DNA from: Chlorokybus atmophyticus
Taxonomy: Eukaryota > Streptophyta > Chlorokybophyceae > Chlorokybales > Chlorokybaceae
NCBI GenBank assembly: GCA_009103225.1
Contig: RHPI01000277.1
Span: 426,879-490,878 of the forward strand
DNA length: 64,000 nucleotides
Direction: 5' to 3'
Shown: positions 46,446 to 58,349 of the stretch, in pieces
Layout: each line of letters starts with the position of its first letter
Position numbering within the stretch: position 1 is the first letter of the stretch
Made by a program: the position numbers and the translations under genes
The notes under the pieces: generated by a model
What the model saw: the letters and a program-made list of their open reading frames with translations, nothing else
Databases searched by the model: none
What the model was told of the DNA's origin: nothing

Positions 46446-48556
46446 TCAAATTTGTGCAGCATGTAGCAGAGTTGCTGGTAAGCGGCGGCTTGTGGCAGAT
46501 GGTTGTGACATGACAATTGGTACAAGCTTGTAGACAACATCCAGGGTCGTGCGCAATGCAGCAAATGTACACCCTCTCGTGTTGCACTGCAGCAAGCATT
46601 GGCAGCTTGGCCACACCATCACTTGCGTCCCCATCGCGTAACTACATTGTTGGTGCTTACCAGCAACGTCAACACGTCCTTGGTTTGGTATCTCCGACGC
46701 CAAGCAAATCCTGGACAACATGACAGTTTGCAGTTGGTGGGCAAAACAACAATTGTTCAAACAGCTAAGACATCTGGATGTCCTTACCCTTGGTCAAGAC
46801 GACATTGTGCACACTACATACTGTGCATACAGAAGTAACAGCGGTATTGCATGCTTGACAGGAACCTGACAAGCTCTGCTTTTGGCTCGCGTCTCTGCCG
46901 TAGCCGGGATGTCGTTGCTGGGATTGTTGAACCGTTTCTCTTGCAAGGAACAGCAGGCCTGTGCTTCTGCAAACCTCCCACTTTCCATGGTTGCTCGCGC
47001 AGTGCACTCAGCAAAGAGCACATTCTTGTAGGCATCGCGTTCCACCTGTACAAGTGGAAAAGCTTTTCTAGGGACGGTTGTCAACATCAACATCAGTGAG
47101 AAATGCACGACATAGCTGCAGCAGTTCCATTCCTCATTGTTTTGGTACACTTGGTGCCTGCAAGCTGCAAGCTGACACATTATACACATCAAGCCAATGA
47201 ACACAATCTCGCATGGAGGCTGGTCACTGCGCATGTGCAAATGCTTGTGTCATCACCACAGACAGCTGTTACAGTGCTTGTAATGCTGCTGTATCAAAGC
47301 GACACCACATTGTTTATGCCGCAAGTAATGTATTACTTACCACCATTTTCTTGATCTCTAAGGATATGCCAAAGAAGAACGCCAGTTTCCGCCAGCCGCT
47401 CTTCTTGACGAACCGTTTGCTACCAACAGCATGCCAATCCGAAGGATCCAAGATCTGCAGCACCACATGAGACTGACATCATATGCGCCTATGTGTGCTG
47501 ATAAGGCAGAAATTGCATGTTTCACAACTGCCTGTGTTGTTGTGCTGTAGCCAATGGATGAAGAGCAGATCATGCATGAACGGAGCTATGACCTGCAAAG
47601 CTTGAGTCTGGTAGTAATTGAAGGTGTCGGCACAGGAGAAGTTTGCTCTGAACAGTGCACCCGCTGACAGTTGGCGTCGGTCGTCCTGTGCCTGCTGACG
47701 TGGGCCCATCACTTGCACTTGTCTCGAGTCCATGTTTTCTTGCCTAGATGACGGCTCTTCTACCCATGGCTGTAATGCCTGCTCCTGCATAGACACTGAG
47801 TGAATGGGGCAAGTGAATGATAATCCCATAGACGCTGAGTGAATGGGTCAAGTGAATAACAATACCATGCAGCATAGACTTACAGTGGAAAAACTCCCGT
47901 TTGACCTTCTGAGCGCATCGCAATAAAGGCATGCACGACCAACTTGCCTGATGGTGTACTGGCGCACTTCGTTCTTCTTTGATCCGCACTAACCGCTTTG
48001 CAGGGTCGTCACTTCTTTCCTCCGTCACAAAGGACCGCTTCTGCCCGCCACCCGGCCAGCTCTGTTGCTGCTGTTGCACCATTGCGTGGGATTGGATGGG
48101 TGCCTGCTGGCGAGGACTTGTCGGTCGGTGCTGAGGAGGCGCAGGGAGCAGCAAGGGCTGGTGTTGTGGGGGCGTGTTTGTGCGTTGAGGTCGTGGAAGC
48201 GGAGGAGGTTGCTGCTGTGCTGCTGGCTGAGGTGGTGCGAGAGGTGGCATCGGAGGGGGCGTGACTGTTCTTGGCCTCTGGTGCATTGTGGAGTGAGGAG
48301 GCTGTTGCTGCTTGACTGCAAGCTGTGGCTGCTCCAATTTTACAACTACTGGTTGTGGAGGCTTCGGTGGAGGCTGCTGGTGTATCTTCAGTGATGTTGG
48401 GGCGGTAGTGGTACGTGTGGGTGAGCTGACGGCGTAAGCAGGGGGTTGAGCAAAGTTGGGCGGGTGCGGAGCCAGCGGAGTTCTACGGACCATGCACATG
48501 CGCTCCATCTCCTTCCACTCGTCCTCTTCCTCGCGGCTGATCTCCGTAACCTCCAT
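46446..48556 (-). CDS. Pro/Gln-rich protein, multi-exon, function unknown
   Basis: The clearest exon runs from the ATG at 48,556 after a TACTTCGCAG acceptor. It encodes an acidic start (EVTEISREEEDEWKEMERM), a long Pro/Gln-rich stretch, and KRSFVTEERSDDPAKRLVRI. It seems to end at a GC-type donor (CATCAG/GCAAGT) near 47,951. Likely further exons are 47,792-47,600 (EQALQPWVEEPSSRQENMDS), about 47,555-47,358, 47,040-46,860 (VERDAYKNVLFAECTARATM) and a last one ending at 46,446. The exact joins are uncertain. The composition suggests a disordered transcriptional regulator, but no domain is recognised. Upstream 5' exons may exist between 48,600 and 49,300. Confidence 0.4.
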
Positions 48557-49712
48557 CACGGTAGCTGCGAAGTACTGTGGTCAGAGTTCAATTCACTGTC
48601 TGGCATAGCACTTGCTAGATCAAGAGTTGACGAAAGCCAGCTGATAAACTGCTCGACATGTACAAAGGCCGAATGGTCTTAGTAATGACTCCTGGCTAGA
48701 ATTCACACACCAAACAAGGACAGCTGCTCTTGCTAATCTGCGAGATGCTGAAACTGGCTTGCTGGACACTGGTATGCTAGATTCAACTTGCGGTGTCAAC
48801 TTCCAGCTGCCAACTGGCATCGGAACCCAAACTGTCAACGTCCAACGGCCAGACAGACACGCACCAGACTCCAAGCTTCAAGTAGATGTCGCAAACCTGA
48901 AAAGGCAGGAGACTTAAATGTACCAGCTGTGGGGCACGCGCCGCACGGAGGCGCCTGCTCCTACGCAGCACAGCTGTTTGCGTTTGCCGACAGGTTCGTC
49001 AAGGTGCACGCCTGCAGCTGTGCCATCTGATCATGGGCTTGAACGGCGGTGGCGGTCGCGGCGGCAATCGCCTGTTGAAGTGCTGGTCAGTAGCTTCAAC
49101 AGGTTGCCCTGCCGCTCGGCAGCTTTACTCACACACGGCAACCACTTGAAGCGTATAAGGACGTCAGGCGGAAATCTGCAAGGTGCGGTTGCAAGAAGGC
49201 CGTGCAGCTGCGCAGAGCTTCCTTCGCTGACCGCCCCGGCGCTGCTTACCACGCCGCCGTCTGCGGAGATCAGGAGGGATCAGGAGCGTGCTAGGGTTTG
49301 AATTCGAATGGGTGAACGGGAGGCGCGCGCTTCCGCCTGCTTTACACAACATGACTCATGTCACATGATGAGTCCGCTGAATCCTGTCCAAGGCACAACA
49401 ACATAAAAAGGCTCTTCATAGCTTCCAACAACAATCTGTGCACAATAGTCACACTCGTGTGAAGCACGCAAGCTCAACTTGTTTAAATGGTCTAGCATTT
49501 GTACACGTATTGCATAGTGCAATGCGGTCACATATTGAACACAATACAAGAGTCGCATGCGCATATTGCACACGCGACAAGCGTAGCGCTTGCACAACGA
49601 TTCAATGAGATCAAATTTGGTGCGTTGCCAAACTTAGTCTTGCTGATAACAAAGTACACATTTATAGTAGCTTTAATGACAGCGGCAGCGCATATTGTGG
49701 CGTCTAAGTATG
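48557..49712. other. possible 5' region of the Pro/Gln-rich gene, then unassigned sequence
   Basis: Minus-strand frames near 48,620-48,970 and 49,031-49,252 could be 5' exons or leader of the gene to the left, but I could not join them. From about 49,350 the sequence is featureless up to the point where transposon copy C starts. Confidence 0.4.
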
Positions 49713-49759
49713 ACAAGGTCTGTGAAATGCAGTACCTAATGCAGTATCGATGCAATATC

Positions 49760-52169
49760 TATTCTGAGGCCAGCATAGTAAGTAATGCTGTTGGTCGGAG
49801 CACGTATGGCTCGCGCGGTTGTATGGCAATCCACATGCCGCCAATGGCTTCAATCTCCAGTACACTAGTGACGAGCACAGCTTTGGCCATCCTTCCACGG
49901 TCGATTGGTGGAAGGATGTGGAGGTGGATTTGATAAGAGAGGTGGGGGAAGCGTCCTACTTGGCGCCTGCCATTCTGTACAGTGACAAGACCACGCTGGA
50001 CAGCGCGGGCAAGCGCTCTAGCTACCCTCTGATGGCATCGCTTGCTTACTACAGTTGGGACATGTATGCTAGCAACATGGGGGTTGTTATGATAGCGATT
50101 CTGCTGGTGGTTCACGCAGTGGCCGGGCATCCCACCTGGGCGCAGGGCAAGGAATCGTTCTCCATTCGGAAACGTGAGATTTTTCATGACGCTTTGAATG
50201 TAGTGTTAGGGGATGTGAAGCGGGCGAGTTGGGAAGGTCTGCAGCTCATCGACCCGAATGGCATCGAGCGTCGTGTGTTTCCCGCGCTTGCCAACATCAG
50301 CGATTTGCAGGTAGTGGGCGTGAATGGTTGTAACCGGATGCAGCCTGCCAGCAAACAGTGCATGGAGGATGTTGTCGGTAGAACATTTGACTTTGTCGTG
50401 TTGTAGGAGACTGCCACACTCGCACGCACTGTGTCCGGCAACCAAACATAACATACTTGCGATGTTTGTCTCGTCATCAAATCATATCTATTGGAGTTGG
50501 ATGAGGACCAAGAATTGAAAACCGAGGCTTCCTACACACAAGCAATACCTTAGCTGCGGGTGGACCTGCATTGCATGTTAGGAATGCACGCTACACAGCC
50601 AAGGCTTTCAGAGAGCAGCACTCCATGCATGTCGAGGAGGTAATGGTTAAATTACCAGCATTCGTGAGGATGAATGGCTTTCAGTGAAACCAGGCAATGT
50701 GGTTTGGCAACAGAATGCACTGTGGGGTTGGCGGCAGTCGCGGGTGCCGGGAGCTGACTGCTACTCTCGTCTTGCCCCTGACGCAATGCATGTGCTGGGA
50801 GGCATCATTGACCACCTGCTTGCTGCTGTGTACGACGCCGCGAAGGAACGAATGCGTCCATCGATGAGACAGATTTTGCAGACCAGGCACGTCTTTGGTG
50901 TTGCTTTTGTGTTGAACACAAAAGCCAACGACACGTGCTCACGAGCAGATGTGCACAGGCTAAATGCATGCAAGGCGACTCTGCGGGTTTCGCACTTCAA
51001 GGCACCCACAAGCACAGTAGATTTCTTCCTGTCCGACCACTCCTTTCAGGTGGTGGAGAAAGTGGCGGTGCTGCAGCTGCTGCCGGTCCTCGCAGACGGT
51101 TTGCTGCTCGACAGTGAGGGCAACGATTTCTTCACCATTGCTGCCGCATCGCTTGCCCAGTGGAACAAGAAGTTGCTCAAGGCGCATGAACACACAAGAG
51201 AGACCCTGACCACAGCCGACAACGAGCTGGCTGCCTTCAAAGCTGCAGTGTTGCATCCGCTACTGTCGTCATATTCTGCACAGAAGTCAGGTTGGAAGAT
51301 CGAGAAGATGCATCAGCTCACTCATTTTGGGTCGGCAATTGTCAGCAGTGGACACCCAGATTGGTTCAGCGCCAACCGCATGGAGCAGACGCACGCCCCA
51401 AATATCAAACAGTGGGCGCGTGGTGGCAACAACCGGGACTACCAGGTACGTATCCTAAAGGCATGAAGCTGTGCGGAATATGTGAGAGAGGATGGCATGG
51501 TCGTGGATCCCGAGATGCGCTCGGTCATGGCGCAGGCGCGGCAGCAGTGCTGTAATGTCATGGAGAAGACGGACAAGTTGCTACGGATGGATGTGCTGAC
51601 AAGGAGGGAGTCCAGCCCGTATTGGAGCGGATCTGCGTGTAGCCGCCAAGTCGCCTTGAAGACTCCATTTGCAGACAAGCTGCCTGCCACCCTAGAAAGC
51701 TGGTTGAGGAGGGAGCAATTGGAGTTGGCCGACGGGTGGCGTGCTGTTCGCGTGGTGAACGGAGTCGCAGCGGTGTACATGACATCAGGAGTCAGCATGG
51801 CGCGCGCAACTGGGATGTTCCATGGGCGGCCTTGGTTCTCTACACTTGAGTTGGAAGGTGATGAGGACGGTGAACGTGACGTGGTGGGCTCAGGCACTCC
51901 TTTTTCTGCGCGTGGTGGTGTGGGGTGGTAGCGGCGAGCGCGTGTGGAAGGAGGTCGTGTTTGTCCGCTGGTACACGAAGCTGGATGTGACGAGCAACAT
52001 AAAGTGCATTGCTTTGAAATGGGAAAAGCGTCGAGGCGGTCCACATCTCGATGTCGTGACTCTGGAGCAATTAAAAGGCATTGTCCAGCTGCTCCCCATG
52101 TTTGACAAGGACAGCGCCCGTGTACAAGAGGGCAAGTATTGGGTGAACGTTCACTGCACTTCCACGTGA
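49760..52169 (+). pseudogene. Plavaka/KDZ-like transposase (copy C), lacking N-terminal exons
   Basis: The catalytic core begins with LARLYGNPHAANGFN and DWWKDVEVDLIREV. LAPAILYSDKTTLDSAGKRS follows, with the first catalytic Asp in the SDKT block. A zinc/insert region lies near 50,330. RLAPDAMHVLGGIIDHLL comes next, then KMHQLTHFGSAIVSSG and NRMEQTHAPNIKQWARGG with the likely catalytic Glu. The C-terminal domain has FVRWYTKLDV and GKYWVNVHCTST before the stop at 52,169. These blocks in this order are typical of Plavaka-group cut-and-paste transposases. Lesions are CAG to TAG at 50,404, TGG to TGA at 51,464 and a frame change near 51,830. The first two exons are missing, so it is inactive as read. 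Confidence 0.75.
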
Positions 52170-52372
52170 CACATGTACTTGTCTCACTACTTTGAGTTTG
52201 GAGCATATCAGTCAGTTAGGCATTGCTAATCGTATGCTAAGACTTTTGCATGTGAACGTGTACAATACCGGGCAGGTGTCACTGCACAACTGTCACCACA
52301 ATCGAATGTTAAATGCAACATTCAACATTCAGTCCGCCGTGTGGCATTAAGCATCAATACAGTGCAGCACAC
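52170..52372. other. short convergent intergenic gap of copy C
   Basis: About 200 bp separate the 3' ends of the convergent transposase and methyltransferase genes. The same arrangement is seen in copy B at about 24,760-24,930, so the pairing is an inherited part of the element. Confidence 0.6.
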
Positions 52373-54099
52373 TCAAGCCTCATAATTCCATGACACAGGA
52401 GGGTAGTCACAGCGCATATCCATTGTTTCAAGCATGAGACGCCCTATGCACTCCGCCATTGCGAGAGGAACTGCATTCGCTATGAAAACGGCCGAGGTCA
52501 TCCATGGCACTCCCAGCGCTGTTTGCCACGCAGCAATGCCGCCCCTGCTGCTTGGAAGGCCATAGACCGGGTACATCTGCTGTGGCGCGTTTGAAGTCAC
52601 GATTGTCTTCTTCGCGCTAGCGGACAGGTGCGGCGCTAGCAGTCCAACTGCCTTGCACGCGTGCGAGCATCGTGCCGGTGGGGTAGCTACCACTGGCTGT
52701 GTCTCAAACAGACGGTGTCGGAAAGTTAATAGGCCAAACATCGTGCCACAAAGGGACAGATTGGGTTTGAATGAGGAAGCTGCTCCTGGCACATTCTCAA
52801 TCACAAACTTGACCTGGCTTGCAAGCAGCAGACGTCGGACAAGCGGTATCATATCCTGGTGTCTCCAGGATGTGCCATGTGCCGCCCGTTGAGGTGCCGG
52901 GATAGCACCTGAATAGGCCTGGCATGGTGGACTGGCCTAGATGAGCTCGTACTCGCTCAGCTCTACTGCACTCAGGGTGCATACATCGCGGTGTATGAAG
53001 GGCAGCAGGTACTCAGAGGAGGGACTTATGTCCATTCTGGTCACGTCAAAGCCTGCGTGGTATAGACCGACACTGGCACCGCCACCGCCACAGAATAGGT
53101 CGAGTGCCCTTGGTCTGCGTGTGCGTCCCAGCTTGTTGTTAAATGGCGTGTATGTGGACAAGGCTGGCCGTGGTGCTGGTCAGGGACTAACAATGATGCC
53201 GTCCGGGCTTACTTTTCGACTGACGTTCTCCCCTCCGGCGCGCAGAACATGGCGTGCCCCGTCAACTGATGTGTACGCGAATACGTTGTGCCCTTTGAAG
53301 TTGATGGTTTGTGGTCGATCACCGTCATCGAATACTATACGGTGCTGCCCTGCAAAGACATTTTCCATTGCACCATGCACATATGATGCGTTTTCAATCT
53401 CGCACGCCACGAAGCGATGCTGACCTGACGCTTGCTTGAATGATTCCACAACGCCCGCATACCATTCCCCATCCAGCGGCCAATGCACCATGACACTCAC
53501 ACCAATCAACTGCTCGCATCCCAACTTAACTGCGTTCCGCAGCCGATGCAGTGCGCTGTCCAATGGTCGATGGTCTGCCTCCTCTACAGCGGCTAGGGGA
53601 TGGAATTGCCCATGCCCACACCGTGCAAGGCTGCTCTGAATGCGACAACAGTTTCAACATGCATGAAATAAGCATACGCCCAACAAAAACCTGCAGTGAT
53701 ACGTCGCGGTCCACTCTTGTGGATTACCTACACAGCATCTACCACCTGTCCACTAACCACATGTCCCGGTGTTGTCCATGTGCAGAAGCGCATGGGTTCC
53801 CCTCGCCACTCGAAGCATGAGCGCGAGCACGATTCGCACACGCACTGCACGCAATGGAAAGACTTGGGTTCCTTGCACAGCACTTGGCCGAGGCGGCAGC
53901 CAAACACGTCGACATTGTGTGTGGTGTGATGCCAGCAAGCAGCACTAAAACCGTGGCACACTGTCTGCACTCGCTGGCATGCGGTCAAGTGTGCTTGCAT
54001 TTGCTGCCTACGGCCATTGGCACATACGTACGCATTGCATTGTGGGCACACCAAGCATGGTCTCCTAGGTGAGGGGGATTCAACTGCTGCTGACATCAT
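52373..54099 (-). pseudogene. C5-cytosine DNA methyltransferase with Cys-rich and Tudor-like N-terminus (copy C)
   Basis: From the ATG at 54,099, a Cys/His-rich region has CLVCPQC, CVQCVCESCSRSC and other ligand-like residues. The next exon, from about 53,583, has a Tudor-like fold signature (VMVHWPLDGEWYAGVV, HRIVFDDGD), as in plant chromatin proteins. The methyltransferase core follows. Motif I is DLFCGGGGASVGLYHAGF; then come ASPPCQAYSGA with the catalytic Cys, FVIENVPGA, FRHRLFET and a motif X-like NAVPLAMAECIG. The core resembles short bacterial and phage Dcm-type enzymes more than eukaryotic DNMT1/3/5. Stops lie at 53,180-53,182 (TGA) and 52,937-52,939 (TAG); both are Trp in copy B. It would methylate cytosine in DNA if intact; it is inactive as read. 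Confidence 0.85.
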
Positions 54100-54579
54100 G
54101 CAAAATAGGAATCGGCACGGCTGCCCACAAACTAAGCGAGACTTTAGGGTATGGGCATCAATTTAGGGTTGCCAGCTTACGAACCTTAAATGGGTCAAAC
54201 TTCAAGTGAAGCACGACTGTACCAAGGACGCTATTGCAAACCCATGCATGGTACATCAACATGAATGGTACTCCATCTGTTAATGGTACTACAGTATAAG
54301 GATACTCGCATACTACCACGATCGTAGAGTAATACTGTGCTGTCATGCCATGAAACCCAGAGCGCTGTCCGAGTTTGTTGCTGTCAACCACGCTTTAAAC
54401 CAGCGAGGTATGCAAGCCATGCACTGACTCATGCGCCGGGCAGTCATCATACACATGTACAGCCAATGCCTCTAACAACAGCAGATCTCTGGTGCACCAT
54501 GCACCATGCTGCAACTATACATGTACCTACATGGTTCACAGCAAGCCAACACAAAACTACAATACATGCACAATTGGCA

Positions 54580-57500
54580 TCAAGGCGGGGGCCAAATCAC
54601 CGCCGACACGTTGGCGTCTTGCATCAGGCGTGGCGACCAAAACGGGTGAGGTTGTTTGCAGAATGGACACGCTTGTAGATTCTTTGATTTATTTGCCACA
54701 GTCTTCTTATGTGCTATGATGCAGACATGGCACATCGTTTTCTTGCAACAGGGCGTCTCCCCATCCGCTGGGGGGGGTGGCTCTTCAATGCGACAAATCA
54801 GCACACATGGTGCACGCGGGTGTGCAAGCTGCCTCTGCCACCAAACTCTGTTATCGCGTCGCAGGCGTAGCGACTCCCATCTGAATGGCGCAGCATAACG
54901 CTCCACTGCCTGCTTGATCACCTGTTGCCCATCTGCCGCCATACACCACCTGCTGGTCTTGGTGGTCTCGTCCAGCATGCGTTCATCCAGGCCCTCGACA
55001 TGGCTGTCGTCACTCGTGTACTCCCCCGCATCGTTATTTTCTTCGAGCTTCCACAGAATCAGCTCGACGTGCCGTATGACATACAGCCAGTGCCAGCCAA
55101 AGCATGCCAAGTACAGCTCATATGGTTTTACTTGCCACCCAGTATGTTTGCTCAGGTAGTGGCACACATCTCGACCCGCATTAGTCGACATCGACAAATA
55201 CATCTGCTGCAGCAGGTCAAAGTTCTGCTCCGCAAATAGCTCTTGCACATTGCCGGGTTGCTGCGGCAGCAACAACACCATCATATCGAGGACGGCGAGG
55301 GGCAACAACTTACTACGGATGGCCATATCGTGTATGGGTTCCAACCACGGCCAATCCTCAGAGGTCTGTTTAGACCGCACTCTCCGCGTTTGCTCCCACT
55401 TATTGCAAACTTTCGTCACCCACCTCGAGGCATGCCGCATGCGGTGATGCAGCGCGTCTTGGGCGTACTGTAGGGTGATCAACTCCTTTGCACTACGAGT
55501 CAGCCCCCCAAAGCGTCTGCGCGTCGGTGCTTTGAGCTTAGGCAGCTCGTGCCGCACCGGCTGTCTCTCTGGACGATGCTGAGCAGCCACTTGACGTTGT
55601 AAACCCGCCTACTCAGGACACACAGTCAGCCCCAGTGAGGCTTCAAGGCGCTGTTCTTCTTCGAATGTTGTAACGATGCCTCACCTTTCCTTTTTTAGTC
55701 CTGTCAGCGTCTTTTGTTCCAACAACCTTCTTCTTTTTTTTTTGGTCACCCTGCACATCCTGGCAGGCGCTCTCCGTGGCACTGTCACTCACAGGAGGTA
55801 AGGCGTTATCTTCTTGCTCCACAACCTTGCGCTTGTTGGTTGCCTCCCGTTCCTCCACGACCTCATGTTGCTTCATGAGGTCGAGCATAAAGCCTTTGTC
55901 TTTCAGCGCAGCTTTCAGGACACCTCGATCAATCTCTTTACCAACAAGACAGGCTGGGATCAATGAGGCAAGCTTAGAGGGAGAGGGCGAGCTACAGCTG
56001 CTTTTGATGGAGATGCCTCCAGATGTCAGAGTGCGGTGGCAAGTGAGTCTCCGCAGCAAGAAGGGAGGGTGCTGAATTGTTATTGCGGGCATGTGGCTGC
56101 GGGAGGGGAGGCAGGATGTGCAAAACAGTTGGTTACTTCTTGTCTAGCACACCAATGCAAGGCTTGAGGCGTTGGCGCAACACCTGGGTCGCAGCCGGTG
56201 GTAGCGGGGAATTGACAACGCCATTCCGCCACTCTGCGATCAGGTCTGTTACCTCCGCTGGCACTTCATGCATAGGCCACGACCATTGTTCGGTGCTTGC
56301 AGGCTTGAGGAGCCAAAAGTGTGCTTCTGGCTCATCAGGAGCAGTGTTGCCCACCACCAGGACTGAGTTGGGGGCTTCTTTATTTCCAACCCATACTGCG
56401 CTGCCGGGTTGTGGCACCCACTCCCCATGCCCGCGCTAAACGGTCACGCAGCCAATCAACAAGCCCAGCTTGTTGGCAAACATGGTCATTTGCAGGTGCT
56501 CGACGTACACATCTTTTCTCCGCACGATCTGTCGCACCTTGGCCATGGCTAGGTTAATGTTGCAGTTGACATCAGCAAACATGGTCGCAGGCAGTTTGTC
56601 GTCATACTGCGCCATCTCCCCCGTGGCACCAGTGGCTCTGCAGAAGTCTAGGATTCTGCTCGCCACGCCTGCATCGACAGCCCTGGCGGTGATTTTACGG
56701 AGAGTGTGCCCCCTGCCGTCGTCGTTCATGGTGTCCAGCATGGCCAAAATCTGCTCGAGCTGGGGCACTTGTGATCATCCAGGACACTTTGCGCTATGAA
56801 TGGCCTGGCGCGAAATACACAATGGTAGAAGCAATTACCATCCGTTGGCGCATTGAAGTGGTCCCATGAGGCAAGCTGGCCACCTAGCATGACTGATGGC
56901 CGTATGCGAGTTGCGGCCAGCTCCTCTGATGACTCGCTTGCAGGTTGTGACCCCTGCTGCATGCGCATACAGCACTCACATGGTGTGTCCAACCGTGAAC
57001 GGCAAGAGTCACAGTGACTGATAAAGTACCTGAGTTTGGGGCAGACTGCCGGCTTCAACTTGCAGCGGGTGGGGTAAGGTAGGTGCAGAAGCCACATCGG
57101 TTGTTGCATTGTGCTGTGGTCTCGCCGGTGGCGGCAAGAAGGATTGTTGCCCCGCAATCACCGGTGCTGCTCGTGGAGGGGATGGCAGTGCATGAAGGAC
57201 TGGTGCCGCGGAAGGTGGTTGCGCTCTGGCTGGGAGGGGAGCAGGAGCTGCAGGTGAGACCACTTGTGCATGCAGCAAGGGGGGCTGTATACAGGACCCA
57301 GGATAAGATGGCTCACAATGTTGCAAAGGACGAACATAAGCTTATGCAGTGCCTGACGCATTGTTACCAAGGCACGAGCATAAAAGACAGCGACTTACCT
57401 CAATGGCCCGTGGGCTACATGGAGCAGGAGAAGCCATGGGGGCTGACAAGGTGGTATTGGCTGCACTCTCCCCGCCACCCTCGATGGCAGACTCGTCACG

Positions 57501-58295
57501 GAGCTCGTGAGCCATGGGCACATCATGCGCCACTGCCCCAATGGACATGTCGGGATTCAACAGGCCAACATGCATGTTAAACTGATGCCGCATTGCCGCC
57601 GCACCCATCAGCAAGTGGGATTGAAGAACCAGTTGATGGGATTGCATCCAGGCTTGCATAGGAGCTCCAACAGGACCTAGTGCACTGTGGTGCTGTCAAC
57701 CAATCACATGTGGGTTAGCTGCATGCTTGCGACACTGCAATTGCAATAGTCAACTGCGTCACACCGTCATCAGTTGGTTGCTTCGAACAGTNAGTTGCTT
57801 CAACCAGTCACCTGCGTCATTGCTGGTTGATGCACGAACGATTGCATGGACTGCGTCATTGCTAGTCGATGCACTATCGGTTGAATGCCGGACGAATGGC
57901 CACGCGCTCCTGTGCTCAAACCCAGCCTACTTCGTTCGGCACGCGCGCGCGACTTCGCACGCTCACGCACATCCTAGCATGCAAAGGTAGGCATGCATTG
58001 GAGCTGACGTTGCAGTCAACATGCACAGCGAGATTGGCAACAACATACCGCCGCCCAGCTCTGTCTATCTGCTCTTGCTTCCGCAATGTCGGCTTGACTG
58101 TAGGGTGGGTATGGGTGAATAGTGGAGGCCTGCAGCCACGCTACATATATCACATGGACTGCGCTAAAAAACAAATTGCTCTTGCAAGGAAATGCATGTG
58201 ACTGTTGAGCGTACCTCTGCATTCCTTCGTGCTTGTTCCCACAGCCGCAATTGGTCCCGCATGGTTCTTACAAGGGGCTCCAAGGACTGCAGCTC
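54580..58295 (-). pseudogene. OTU-like cysteine protease plus RING-like finger gene, interrupted by stops
   Basis: Exons visible on the minus strand are 58,295-58,215 (coiled-coil-like), about 57,690-57,399, 57,284-57,030 (Pro/Ala-rich), an OTU region at about 56,970-56,133, a Lys-rich linker at 56,092-55,643, and a 335-residue block at 55,590-54,580. The OTU signature is DGNCFYHCVF with the catalytic Asp and Cys. HTLRKITARAV, EHLQMTMFANKLGLL and EAHFWLL with the probable catalytic His follow. The last block ends in a RING-like CCKKTMCHVC...CPFC pattern. OTU proteases remove ubiquitin and RING fingers usually add it. A frame change near 56,768 and an in-frame TAG at 56,436 break the OTU domain. 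Joins between the blocks and the true start are unresolved. Confidence 0.55.
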
Positions 58296-58349
58296 CTGAT
58301 CCACACACGGAATTTTTTCCACGGACCAGGGCCAAAACGCCCGGGCGGC

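Noticed and set aside
45976-46614. Minus-strand frame running through the N gap
   Set aside because: Most of it is translated from unknown bases and poly-G borders, so it carries no evidence.
47998-48264. Plus-strand frame opposite the Pro/Gln-rich exon
   Set aside because: It is the complement of a Pro/Gln-rich coding region and has no start context or domain.
54656-55473. Plus-strand frames opposite the RING-containing block
   Set aside because: The minus-strand frame is longer (335 residues), has the RING-like pattern and continues the same-strand OTU region.
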